Notes under the pieces: model-generated
The model's database searches: none
Told to the model about the DNA's origin: nothing
What the model saw: the letters and a program-made list of their open reading frames with translations, nothing else
Position numbers and translations under genes: made by a program
Origin: Fasciolopsis buskii
Lineage: Eukaryota > Platyhelminthes > Trematoda > Plagiorchiida > Fasciolidae
NCBI GenBank assembly: GCA_008360955.1
Contig: LUCM01006533.1
Coordinates: forward strand, 100,336-164,335
Reading direction: 5' to 3'
Length of the DNA: 64,000 nt
In this document: positions 49,043-60,150 of the stretch, piece by piece
How the letters are laid out: each line of letters begins with the position of its first letter
Position numbering within the stretch: position 1 is the stretch's first letter

Positions 49043-49435
49043 TGAGTCGGTGGTAGTCAAGCGGGTAAAGTCGTGACTGTTGAACGTGAAGATCAGGGGT
49101 TCAAATCTTCCCATTACCAGTCAACTTCGCGACCTTTACTGAAAATGATGTCCATTGTTATTTCATTAATAAAGCAGGCGATCAACTGGATTAAGCATCT
49201 GTCACCGAATGCGTCAGACGTTCGCACGTCAGATCTGCCAGTCACTTTGGTGGTAGACGTCAACTCGCTGTCGTCCGGCCCGTTACCACACCTGACCTAG
49301 TGAGATCTTATGTGGTTCTGTGCCACTCTAGATTTCGCGGTCAATGTTGCCGGTCTCTCCCTCTGCCGTCTAGTGGGATCTAGTAGCTATGTGACATGTC
49401 CCTTTCATTGCACTCATACTTCAAGTACGTAATTA
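49043..49435 (+). mobile_element. tRNA-headed SINE-like repeat, longest copy
   Basis: The head carries a pol III A box TAGTCAAGCGG at 49054-49064, which fits TRGYNNARNNG, and a B box GGTTCAAATC at 49098-49107, spaced as in tRNA. The T stem and anticodon arm do not pair well, so it is not a working tRNA gene. A body of about 330 bases follows, shared in antisense with 22935-23195 and partly with 16806-16980. The repeat ends near 49435 at an A-rich stretch. Confidence 0.75.
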
Positions 49436-51339
49436 AAAAAGGGGAAATAAGAGAAATCTGAAACGATACTGAACTACATCAGATCGAAATCCCCGAAAAT
49501 CAGAACGTTACTGGGCAGAACAAAATCAAACTTTCGTGAAAATCTACTCTCGAGTGCAACTCAACTCACTATAAAGTAAGGCGAAAATGATATATGCTGG
49601 TTCGATCCAATCCTCTGTAGACAATTTAAATTCCGGTCTCAAGTAGAAAATCAGCCGATTTTTTCTGAAAACATGGTGAACAGCAATGGTAGAATAAGGG
49701 ATTAAAAGTTAAAAGAAGCTTCCGCGAGTACTTTCCTCGCTTCTCCCGTTCGAACTTCGATTGAAGCCTTCTGATATGTTCAGAGCCTGACAGTCCGAAT
49801 CATGCGTTTCATTTCATTCTTCTCTTTCTAATTCGCTAATAATTCAGAATGCATTAAAACTGGATTCGTCTTACAATTCGATTTAGAACTCGGCCATTAC
49901 CATTAGGGAATTTTTGGGGACTGTCGCTTTTTGAACATTATTCTATACAACGTTGTTTATGTCTGGTAGACACACACGGAGGTGGAAATGAATTGCATGA
50001 GTCATGTGTTGTTTGGGAGCGGAAAGCCGGAGATAGCAACGGTTCCAGGTGTGAATGCATTTCTGGGCTTTGAGATGTGTTCCGCATAGTCATGAATGTT
50101 TTTGGATGTCTTCTTCGGAGGAACACTTCATATTACCAATGTATGACGTGGAAACAATTAGGACCACTTCAATCACTGGTTTGGTTTCTACAAAATTTGA
50201 TCAGTTGTTAGTGTGGGATTTCGAGGGTTCTAATCCATAAGTGGTTCTTATGTGCATCCAGTTTCATGTAGTGCGTTTGCCACTTTACCATGCTATTTTT
50301 GTTCTCCGAAATGGAAACTTTAATAATTCTTCGTGTTGCCTGCACCTTAGAGAGATCGCTTTACTTAAGTAATTCCAGCGTTGTGACCCCTATGACATCG
50401 GCTGCCGTGGACGATTTTGTTTGCTAGGCCAACCATAATGAAATTCAGACAGTGATCTTAGAAATTCCCTACCTGAGCTGCTGTAGCAATTTTTCAATTG
50501 TATTTAACGAGCAGCTGTGCAATTTGTCACCAAAGTACCGGTATTACATTAACGTATGGAATCTAAAGGATCGTGAACCCTTTAGCAGTCGAGCCTAATT
50601 ATTTTTTTTTTCTCCACAATCAGGTTATTAGCAAGTGAAAGGTAGCACTTTGGCCTTTAAATTAATTAGGGTTTTGTGACTAAGTACTAATTTATGTGAT
50701 GCAGCCCAAAACATTTGGTGAACATTTCGTTTTGAAAACAGTAGGGGAAATTCGAAAGGCCAAAATTTATGTTCAACTCAAATTATTCGTGAGGTATGCG
50801 ATTCCATGGAATCATCATCATCATCATCGTTCATCATGGAATGTAGTAAAATCTCGCCCGACGATTAGGTTTTTTAGTTTAACCAAAGCTCCAGAACATG
50901 ACTACGTCTATCCGTTCGGTGCTTTTGTAAGTTAGGAGATGAATTAGTAAAGCATTTGTGATATTTAACTAAATTCCCAAAGCGGGACGATAACTTGCCT
51001 AGAATAACGCCTTGCCTGCTTTCTGAACCCATACTCATGGATGATTCTCTACTCCTAATACCCTGTGGGACAACCGGTGGCTGTTATTTGAATTGACGCG
51101 GTCGGGGCGTATTTTTCAAAATAAAAACACCACGAATTTAACCAATGCTCTGATCCGATTGGGAACAATAACATTTACAATTTAGTATTTATGAGTTTTT
51201 CAACCGAATGATTCCGAATATTAGATTACCTGCATAGACGTGAGATGTTTGCGTTCGAACTCTTCATTCAAATAAACTTTTGTTTATTGCATGAATTCTG
51301 TTGACATTCTTCTTTTCTGTTCATTAGGCAATTCAAAGA
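49436..51339. other. Intronic stretch, nothing assigned
   Basis: An (ATC)n run at 50813-50829 is the only notable feature. Open frames are short and without domains. Confidence 0.5.
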
Positions 51340-51720
51340 AGTATGAAACGAAACCGAAGTACATCGGCCTCGGTAGGATACGCTTCGAAAATTTTCTGAG
51401 TGACCCAAAATTTATGCGTAAGGTACTGGGCCTTAGGGTTCAACCCCTGGAAAAGGAGTTGGTTCATAATAGGTTAGGATTGTTGGGGCATGTTTTACGC
51501 ATGCCCACAAAGTGTGTGCCTCTTTATACGCTATTATCCGAGGGAATTATTGGTCGAAAAATGGGTTACAGTAGTCATTCAGTGATTTGAGAAAAGAGTT
51601 TGAAAATGTCACCCAGCGGATTGGCTCGTGAAAGTGTAGCTAAACTCCCGATATCTCGAAGCAGTGGCTGGATACAGTAGGTGATATGGTTCATTGTCGT
51701 AGTTAATGACGTCCTTGCAT
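51340..51720 (+). mobile_element. RTE-like C-terminal fragment
   Basis: The + strand frame 51291-51590 carries RKVLGLRVQPLEKELVHN and LGLLGHVLRMPTKCVP, then LLSEG, matching the RRRVLG...LRWLGHVLRMP..RLPR block of the non-A RTE lineage. After a stop the remnant continues with a GLARESVAKLPI and SSGWIQ segment, equivalent to the WLETL end. It is related to 8480-8790. Confidence 0.75.
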
Positions 51721-51804
51721 TTGAATTTGTCATTGTGCATTTGGTTTTCTAATGTTCCTCATTAGATGATGCTGTGATTTGGCAACCAAAAACAGAGAAC
51801 TTTG

Positions 51805-51829
<25 letters not shown>
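51805..51829. repeat. (AT)n microsatellite
   Basis: An uninterrupted AT run of about 25 bases shortly 3' of the RTE fragment. Confidence 0.95.
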
Positions 51830-51836
<7 letters not shown>

Positions 51837-54800
51837 TACAAGCCCCCTTTTCATTTATTTCTAGACAGCAATAAGGCTAGTTAAACATGGGCGACATTGG
51901 TTATCTGGTTAAACGCGTCTAAACATGAAAAGTGAAACGCCAATACAGGAAGAAAATTTCATGATTATCTTTGGGAAGGTCTTAGGGTTTATCCTATTCA
52001 TAAGTAATAACGAACTCGTTTTTCCAACAAAGGCACTTATTTCATCGTGTACTCTCTACCCACGATTGTGCTTGTATTTATATGCGGCAGATAATTTTTT
52101 ATTAATTGGGGTAGTTTGCGTTAACTGTGGTTTAACATTCATGCTCGATCACTGACACAAAAATTTTCGTATAAGTAGCATCCTAATTTACATAAAGGTT
52201 GACCTTGCGTCAAGGTCATTCAGGCGCGCCACTTTTATGGGTTACATTAGTGCTGTGACATTGAAGCAGTTGACGAAAATAAGTAGAATCTTTTGGTACC
52301 ACAACGTAGATCAGGAACTGATTTCAAAATACCGGTCGATTTAAGATTGTGGCCAAACCCTTCTAGCACTTTAAACTAAACAAGGTCACTATTCGCATCA
52401 TATTTAGCGGATAGACTATTCCAATAGCCCGTTTTTCATGGAGAAAAGCAACCTTATCTGAAAGTGATCACGAAGTTACTTTCATTCATATTGAAACTTC
52501 ACGACACTAATTCACTTCTCGAGCCCTGTACCAGATTATTACTGATACTTCATAGGCCATCGTCCAGATAGATTTGAATAATATTTAGACACTCCACGTT
52601 TCATCGGATATGAAGTGTGAATTAACCGTATAACAGCAAGGAATATAATCATCTTGCGCAACAATAGAAAATGCTAAACGCCTCACTCCAATAACCCGGT
52701 AATTTTGCTAATAAGTGGATGGCATGTGGTGACCTGCAAAGCACTTACAGAATGAACATTTCTAGATGGAAATTCTCCGACAAAGTTTTCCCGCTCTCAT
52801 ATTCCGTCGAAGTTCGTCTATTTCACACGAATATAATCCTTACAAACGGATCAAAAGAGAATGCACTCCGAATAAGAGGAATTTTATCGTTAGGGTAGCG
52901 GAAATGTTCTATTCCTTCTACGAAACGGCATTGTCTCTGAAAAAAGCTGCATATTGGACTCTACCAGAATTTGACAAGCATGTTTTAATGAATGAGCTGA
53001 TGTTAATTCAGTCCGACGTTTTTCGGATAAAAGTACACTTAAGTGGAGGCTATGATTCATCTAAAGTCATACCCCGGCCTGATACTTGATTCTATTCAAA
53101 GTACGTTTCATGTTGTGGCGTGATAATTGAAGGAGGTACCTAGCAAGTGGATACCTACTTAGAAATTCCAGAGTATCTCGGAGTAAGAAGTAAAAACAGG
53201 TTCACCTTGAAAATTCTGGATGTCACATCGAGATGATCAAACATTGCTGAATGATAGTAATGGACCCATCGATGACCACTGTTTATGGACGCGAGTTTCT
53301 TAGCAATACACGCCAAATTGTCGTGAATTAATCTCACTTTGTTCTTCTTAGCAAACTCGTGATGCGTCATGCTTACCGATTATCTTCCTAACCTATTTAC
53401 TCGCTGGATGACTTCAACGCTTGTGGTGTATCATCTAAAAGATTCGCCCGTTCTCACTGGATGCTATCTGAGAGGGAACGCGAAGGTACGGGAACAGGGC
53501 TTATTCCATTGACACTACCGCAAGCATGACCAACTGCAGTTCCCGAAGAATATAAAAAGATTGGGTGGAAACAGGAGGAACAGCACAGTTGTGTGCGGTA
53601 GAAGGTCGGTTTTGCAACTGAGAGAACAGCTAAAAACGTTCATGCAAAGGTCAGTCATATCCTTGGTTGTATGCATTGTGGGCTGTTGCACTGCTCGGTC
53701 ACCCGGTCCGTAGTATGTCTTTACGCAACTGAGCGCGTTCTAAAAGGCAGCAGAATCATTCCGTGCGACCTAGTAGGCAGTTGGTCGTTTCATACGCCTC
53801 TTGTTGCAAGCCTTGCCGGGTAAGCTCACCAAGACAAGGGACTTATTTAGTTGCAGGCCACAATTCGCCATCTCACATTGCCTCCAGAGGGCTCTTTCAG
53901 AATTTTTTAGGGGGATCACTTGGGAAAAAAACCCACCATGCTTGTTCGCGGCTGCTTATTCGGTGGATTTGCGCCTGCCTTAGTCGCATCTAACCACCTA
54001 GATAGTGACTGTTTCCTTATCCGCAACTCGGGACCGCGCCCAGTGCCATGCAGCTCTGCCGCATGCACTTTAGTGCAAGGTTAATAGTTGTAGAAACAAG
54101 CTGAACTGAGCTGATGTAGGTAGTTATCGATTGCACTGACCAATCTCATAGAACATCTTTTCAGTCACTTTATTTGTGCTTTAAATTTAACACAGGTCAG
54201 AACATAGCTGCAGCGTCCGTTTTGTGTAACTGGATCCTTTAGAAGGATATGCAAACTTCGTAAACGTTTCTGATCCCGGCTGCTCGTACGTGCTGAGGGG
54301 AGCCCTGCAGGGTTCGATGAAATTTATTCTCCATTGTCGGGTATCGTAAACAGTGCGAAAGCCGAGTTAGTTTATTCCTTCGAAAACAATAGTTCAATTT
54401 GCGAGACCACTAACCTCGCACCAACGTTCTCTGGTTTTAGTTGGTACCTCACAGCGCCATCAATTCAAGGAGAAAAAAACAGGTATAATGAAAGGTCGAT
54501 TGAACAAATAGCTGGAAGAAAACAGATTTTGGATGCTAGAATGTCACTAAGCCATACCATCTATTGTTTCCAGCCATCGCTCGAGGGGATCTCTTGGCCT
54601 CCAGCCCCGTAATGTGCCGCGAGCCAATCCGCTGGTTGAAGTTCTCGAATTTTGTTGCCATTTCATCGACCGACCATTGGGACCCATTTTCCAAACATTA
54701 GCTGTCTCGCAGACCGGCGTACAACGAGGTAGTCATTTTGTTGGGATATGCAAAATATATCCCGGCCACTCTAATCTATTCTTATTTATTTCCTCTTTTA

Positions 54801-57459
54801 AGGATTGAACTCTAGAATCCAGTGCCTTCTGCCTAACCCCTGGGTTGGTGAAAAAACTCTCCCATCATGTTCTAGCAATATTGTGGAGATAACGGTCCCC
54901 GATTAATGAGTCTTCGTAAATCTTCTGTTTTCAACGGCCACATTTCGGATCCAAAAACAGTGACTGGGCCTTTACCACGCTACATTTGCCAAAATTGCTT
55001 CTTTGGCGATTTCGGCTGAGAAAAAAGGAATGTCCTAATTTGAATGCTTACAGAGGGGATGTTATGTGTGCGTTCAGGGACAGCCGACTTGATGGCGATT
55101 TCTATTGATACCATCGGATTATGTCACACTAAGTTACTGCTAACATCGGTAGCCTTAGCGTATTAGGTTCCTGTAAGATTCCTCAGTCAGTTCAGGTGCC
55201 GTAGATCTTTCTGCTTCCTTTGTTGCGCCCTAGTATGTCAAATGTGAACCGATCAGTATCACAGCATATTATCACTCACAGCAGCATACCGGTACATTCG
55301 ACTTTCAGAACCGATCCGTTGCATTTCGTAAGTAGTTTTACCATTGGAAAAGTGAATGCATGCTATGTCTCGGTTGATGATGACTCCATGCCTATTGTGA
55401 CGCACACAAATCGGGCTCCGAACCGGAGCTTGTTTACCGTGTGCCTGGAACTTCTACTCGTATAGCTAGCTGGTATCGGGGAGCGGGGGGGGGAACGATT
55501 TGGATAACTATGCAAACATATCAGACCGCTGTCCTCGAGTAATTTCGAGTTACTTCAAACGCCCGATCATTGTGTTCCTGTCGGTGGCTACGGGCCGTGT
55601 GCAAATGATGTTGTATGATGAAATGTTTACGTTGATTATTGCCCACTATTTGATATTGTTCTTATAAATTTCAATAGTAGGATATTTCCTTAGACCATGA
55701 TATGGTTTTCTGTGCAATATGAGCACTCTATCCATCATGAGAAACCGTGGAAATAGTCGCAAAGTGGTCCCATCGTTTTCAGTGGTTAAGCTGAACGTGG
55801 ATGGAGCATGATCAATTGCTTTTCGGTTTTATTTGTTGCTTTTTCCAATGTAATTACTCATCAACAAAAATTTTTCCACGCTCATATTCAATCTGTACCG
55901 CAATTTCAGTGTGATTTAGTCCCTCGTTTCACGGTCGGGCATTGGTGTGCTGTGGGTTAAATCGTAATTTTTGTGATATCTTTTTAATTTAGCGATTTAC
56001 CATTCCAATACGATTTTCAACTTAAACTCTTTCAATATTTTGACATTTGTCTTGTTCGTTGTGTTCCATTCCGTTTTTGATCATCTTCTAACTACGTTTG
56101 TTTAACATCATCGTTATCGCCCCCGTTAGTGTGAGCACAAAATTGTAGGCTTTCTAGAAAACCTCATCCGTCTTGAGAACCATTCACTTTTTGGTCACAT
56201 GCCATGTTTCTACCCTAAATGCTTTTGTTACACTCTATTATCTCACGTCCTTTGATCATTCACGTAGATAGGATAGTCCTGAGAGTTTCAAAGCGCGCAT
56301 CGATAGACCTTTAAAGAAAGCTACCATTTACCTAATTGATTACATTTGTAAACCGTAACTCTTTAATCATATGACTGTCTTGGGTTGACCAAAAGCAATG
56401 TTCTGCAAAGTAGTGACTCAGATCCAATCGTGGGCTAGAATGTGTTTGTGCATTTGTTGGCTGCAGTGTTGTAGTACAAATATTTATATGTACGCCAAGT
56501 TGTTCTCTTTTACGTCGATGTATGTATTGTGATTTTGTGTATATAGTCAAGCGTTCGTATCTCCTTAGAAGCCCTGCAATAAATGGTTCAGTGCCGAGGT
56601 AGGTCAAGGCGAATACATTACCTTACAATCTGGGTGAAATGAACTCATTTGATTGCGTACGTGTGTACTGTACAATTTGACTAGCACAAATGACCACTCA
56701 CTGTTCTACTTATTTGCCTATTTTTTTGTACACACAAACAAAAAGACCCAACTATTTTTCCTACTCTCCTTTGTGCATGTTTTAAATCAACACCCAAGAA
56801 TGTGTAGGTATCGAGAGGATAAGTTCAATCTTACACAATTTGGTAAAACGACATGAATGAGTTAGAATCGTTTGTAGCATATTTCTGCTAATCTCCTTCC
56901 ACGTAACCGAGACACTTACATGACGGCCATAGGTCATACTCATAACCAGGGTTTCTTATGTGACTTCGATATTAGTTCAATTGACGCGGTTTCGGCTCAG
57001 TACTTGTTTTTTTGGCTTTCCTAGTGTATAGATTGTTTCAGGCACTATTTAATCTACCAAATTTTTGCGCCACTAATGCCTCATTTACGGTTCCATTAAC
57101 AAACATTATTGTTGTTCTTTATTCTCGTTAGTTGCACGGTCGCATCAAGCATTCGATAATTCAATACCAAGTCTTTGATATTACGCACCCATACCCGATC
57201 TCACAAAAGTACACTGGTCCTCCTGTTCTGTTATGTTTTACAATGACATCAAATAATACCGGTGTGAACCATATTCCAATTTATACACAATATATTTCAT
57301 TTTATTTTATAACCCAAAACCTGTTATTGTTCCTTTCTTAGTTGCAATTGTTCTCAGTGATAGATTCGTTTGCTTTTTTCGACTGTTTTCATTATCATTA
57401 TTGCTATAATAGTTAGACTCCTGTTTCACTTTGTGTTTGTTTTTGTACTTTTGTTTCAG
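51830..57459. other. Long intronic stretch, nothing firmly assigned
   Basis: Apart from one unassigned ORF (52766-53089) I see no exon, RT motif or second repeat copy. A TATAAAAAG at about 53552 with GC-richer flanks (53480-54120) could be part of an LTR, but no partner repeat was found. Confidence 0.4.
52766..53089 (+). CDS. Unassigned 107-codon ORF
   Basis: An ATG-started uninterrupted frame with protein-like composition (KRIKRECTPNKRNFIVRVAEM, YETALSLKKAAYWTLPEFDK, then MLIQSDVFRIKVHLSGG). There is no signal peptide, membrane segment or motif I recognise. It sits in intron 2 on the same strand as the host gene. It could be chance, a mobile-element remnant or a small nested gene. Confidence 0.25.
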   Translation: MEILRQSFPALIFRRSSSISHEYNPYKRIKRECTPNKRNFIVRVAEMFYSFYETALSLKKAAYWTLPEFDKHVLMNELMLIQSDVFRIKVHLSGGYDSSKVIPRPDT

Positions 57460-57510
57460 AGCGAAAATACGCGGTACTACTTAAATCGATTAAATTACAT
57501 TGGCATAAAG
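57460..57510 (+). CDS. G-protein alpha subunit, G12/13 class, exon 3 (17 codons)
   Basis: A tiny phase-0 exon of 51 bases encoding SENTRYYLNRLNYIGIK. It matches the helical-domain segment ESVKYFLDNLDRIG that follows the RRxEFQL segment in G-alpha subunits. Joined to exon 2 it reads AKVITENF-SENTRYYLNRL, in register with the family. The acceptor is preceded by a long pyrimidine-rich tract ending TTTTGTTTCAG and the donor is GTGAGT. Next expected are the linker to the GTPase domain, switch I with its TKG or TxG motif and switch II with DVGGQ; none was found before 64000. Confidence 0.85.
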
Positions 57511-57549
57511 GTGAGTTTTATTTCTTATTCTCTGTTTTATGTACTGATC

Positions 57550-58407
57550 TTTCATCTGAAAGGTGTATAAATTCGGATATATTTTGGTTAGTGCTCGTTG
57601 GTGATTTCAGCTGATCCCGTTAATCCCGTTTAGCCCTAATCGCTGTCTCTAAGGCGGTGGGGTGGGATGGCAGAGTTACATACCACACGGTGCGTCGTCA
57701 AACTCAAATGTTGCTGGTTGGCCCTGACGAAGATCAAATGATGTTCCGCGTACGAAAAATCGCGGACTAGTAGCGGCAGCATGCAGAGAGCGGTATCCGT
57801 TCTGTCTTAAGGATTTTCGCGGGAGTCTCTCGATGGTACTGTCACTTGGTGAATGATGAATATTTTACCTGCACCAACAACCTTTGGTCTTTTTGGGACT
57901 TTTTGCCATAGCAAGGATGTGTTGGCAAAATTTCTCAGTGATCAGCTGTGTGAGTGGTGACCACATCACGGGCTCCTAACGATTTGTGAACATCGAGCTT
58001 AGTTTTTTTTGGCTGAAGATCCGGTCGTCCGTCCAAGGGTTCCAGGTGAGATATGCTAATGGCATGCGTCCGATGTCGTTTTTGACGGCTGGATGATATA
58101 TACGGCCTGCAGGAGAACCATGTATTGTGACACCTACTCAGGGAGTCATGTTGGGCAAAATTTACACCGGTTCTTTTTCTTTCGCTCGCCTGGTTAGCTT
58201 TTTACCTTTGTTCGCATTACACGGTATCCGTGAGTAGATGTGTGATATGTATAAGGTTGGTTTAACTTAATCGACAATGAATGACTGTTTTGGTTTTTCT
58301 ATAGACTGTCAGCGAATAGCTACCACGCACGATACAAGGTATAAGGATGCTCAGACAGGGGAGTATCGGGTACTCATACTTCATGGACAACAATTGTCTT
58401 GGAACCC

Positions 58408-58410
<3 letters not shown>
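57550..58410. other. Intronic stretch, nothing assigned
   Basis: A GC-richer block at 57640-58160 has repeat-like texture, but no second copy or coding motif was seen. Confidence 0.4.

Positions 58411-58449
<39 letters not shown>
58411..58449. repeat. (AT)n microsatellite next to the ribozyme
   Basis: About 39 bases of uninterrupted AT, 41 bases from the hammerhead motif, on its 3' side in ribozyme orientation. Confidence 0.95.
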
Positions 58450-58454
<5 letters not shown>

Positions 58455-58489
58455 GGAAGTAGTATCTGGATGAGTAAACAAAATTTTCC

Positions 58490-58544
58490 CGGGAGCACAC
58501 AACCGGTTTCGCGGTTATTGTCGCTCGTCAGGTATGCGTACCCG
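58490..58544 (-). ncRNA. Hammerhead ribozyme motif (type I)
   Basis: On the minus strand the core is complete: CUGACGA (58531-58525), stem II GCG/CGC (58524-58522 with 58513-58511) closing an eight-base loop, GAAA (58510-58507), a minimal stem III ACC/GGU (58507-58502) and U at 58501 as the cleavage-site base. Stem I pairs 58532-58537 with 58500-58495 (one G-U), then an internal loop (three bases against one), then 58541-58544 with 58493-58490. The predicted cut lies between 58501 and 58500. GAAACCGGU with a very short stem III is the form known from Penelope-like elements and related retroelements. No mutated core base was seen. Confidence 0.8.
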
Positions 58545-58989
58545 ATGCTCTCTTGTCCAAACATCCACATACTATATATGTATATAGTGTTATTACAGAT
58601 ATTTTGCCTACATTTTCACGGCAGAGTAGAAAAGAAATTACAGAACAGAGTTTTTGCTCAGTTTTTTTAATCACAAAGTCAAATTCATTGCTCGTTAAGG
58701 TACAGTTAGGAGTATTTGGCAAAATCTTTACTTAAAAAGACACTCGTGCTGCACAATGGTTTCTAAATAATGATTCCAGACATGGGATTTAGCCGGATCT
58801 CTCAATTTGGTTATCATCGCAGCGAAATGCTCAGGATACAAGCGAGCACTGGGAGCAAATCAAAGGAGCCTTACACTCAGCGGCATTCCTCACGTTAGAC
58901 TGCATGTTGCGTGAGCCTCGAAAAGCATGGATATCTTCAAATTTAGGTGCACTTCATCGCTAATCTATCCGTTTTGGTGCCGGATCCAG

Positions 58990-59460
58990 TGAGACGTGCA
59001 AAGCCTTCAGGCGTCCGAAAAATCACCGTGAAAAATGATAATTTGTGAATTATATGAAAATGGCTAAAGCCTTGGCCATCGGCAATAGTCACAACTTCTG
59101 TCGGTTTATTAAAACCGATTAGTTTCACAAAATCCAAGTGTGAGTGAGGCGACTAAGGAATTGGACAGTGCACTGGTTCGTTGGGTCGAACATTTCAATG
59201 GGCAATTTCCTTGGCTCAGTTCGATAATGAAGCTTCCACTTATACCTGCAAATAAAGCGATGTAGATGGATATTATCCCTCCGTTAGAATTGGAAGTCAA
59301 GAGATAGGTTTTCTGAAAAGAAATAAAGAAGCTAGACCAGATGAGCTGTAGCTAAAGACGATGGCGAAGTGTTAGCTCCATGTTTCAGTTCCACTCAATC
59401 TACACAGCATGGAAATTGGGCTTTCAACGATTAAAGCTTCCAGATCGTTATGTCATCTGT
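58990..59460 (+). mobile_element. RTE-like linker and RT start fragment
   Basis: The + strand reads MKMAKALAIGNSHNFCRFI (the MEMAAASGN.RRLFQLI block), LVRWVEHFNGQFPW (RLDRWAEHFKGQFSW in family A), LPLIPAN and a decayed KEI.KLDQMSCS segment where KAAGPDGL is expected. Several stops. It ends about 59460. Confidence 0.65.
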
Positions 59461-59884
59461 GAGTGTTCTTATCTATCAATATTTCGCCTGTTATTTCTTT
59501 TCTGAAAACCACAGCATCAAGTGCACTATCACACACGTCAGACACTATATACACTCACACCTAGACTTCCTCAGTGTTCCAAATCAGGATATATCATCAG
59601 TCAACCAGCACTCGGAAGTTTCTTAGACCCATTTATATCGCCATAGCTAACCACGCGTTCCGGCAGTTTGTTCCGTAGTGGTACCGTCTCTCTAAATTGG
59701 ACCATTGTATGGCTTCACTGTAGTCCGCTTGCTGCTTTTGCCGATCACAATAGTAAGTGATTTATCGCACAGTGTTGAACGTCTCAGTTAGATCGTCACA
59801 TGCGCAGGTGTATGAGAAACAATATCCCGATTGCGAATTCTTTCTTCGTGCGTTTCGCCCTGCTGGTCAGCCATCATTTTAGTT

Positions 59885-60150
59885 GTGAGCTTCTGTCACA
59901 GTATGACTGTGCCTTGACGTGGTGTACCTCCGTGACCCAATGAGCTTTGTAGGATTGATTATCTCGGGCCGAATATTCAACAGTGCCTTGGGGGTCCATG
60001 GGTAAAAGCTTGACGAAGCATTTTCATAGTCCTCCAGGTTGAGAGTCGATTCGAGGTGGCAATTCAGGCTGTAGAACAAATAGAAGAATGAGCGATCCAA
60101 CTGAATGAGCTTTCACTCAGCCACTGTCCACTGTCTTGTCGATAGGTGAT
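59885..60150 (+). mobile_element. RTE-like 5' leader fragment
   Basis: The stretches ctgtcacagtatgac, ttgacgtggtgtacctccg, gacccaatgagct, gggtaaaagcttgacgaag and gggctttcac-like DNA align with 9691-9950 of family A and with the start of 63571-64000. It abuts an antisense RT fragment near 60150. Confidence 0.65.

Larger units (their letters stand above)
34106..57459 (+). other. Intron 2 of the G-alpha gene (23.4 kb)
   Basis: GTAAGT donor and a pyrimidine-rich TTTTGTTTCAG acceptor, phase 0. It contains two family A fragments, an antisense RT remnant, a SINE-like copy and an RTE C-terminal piece; the rest is unassigned. Confidence 0.75.

Noticed and set aside
49050..49125. Functional tRNA gene
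   Set aside because: The A and B boxes fit, but the T stem and anticodon arm do not pair, and the unit is the head of a dispersed repeat.
50813..50829. Antisense (ATG)n tail of another family A copy
   Set aside because: The sequence beyond the trinucleotide run does not match the family A 3' leader.
53480..54120. Long terminal repeat with TATA box
   Set aside because: A TATAAAAAG is present, but no second LTR copy, primer-binding site or gag-pol ORF was found.
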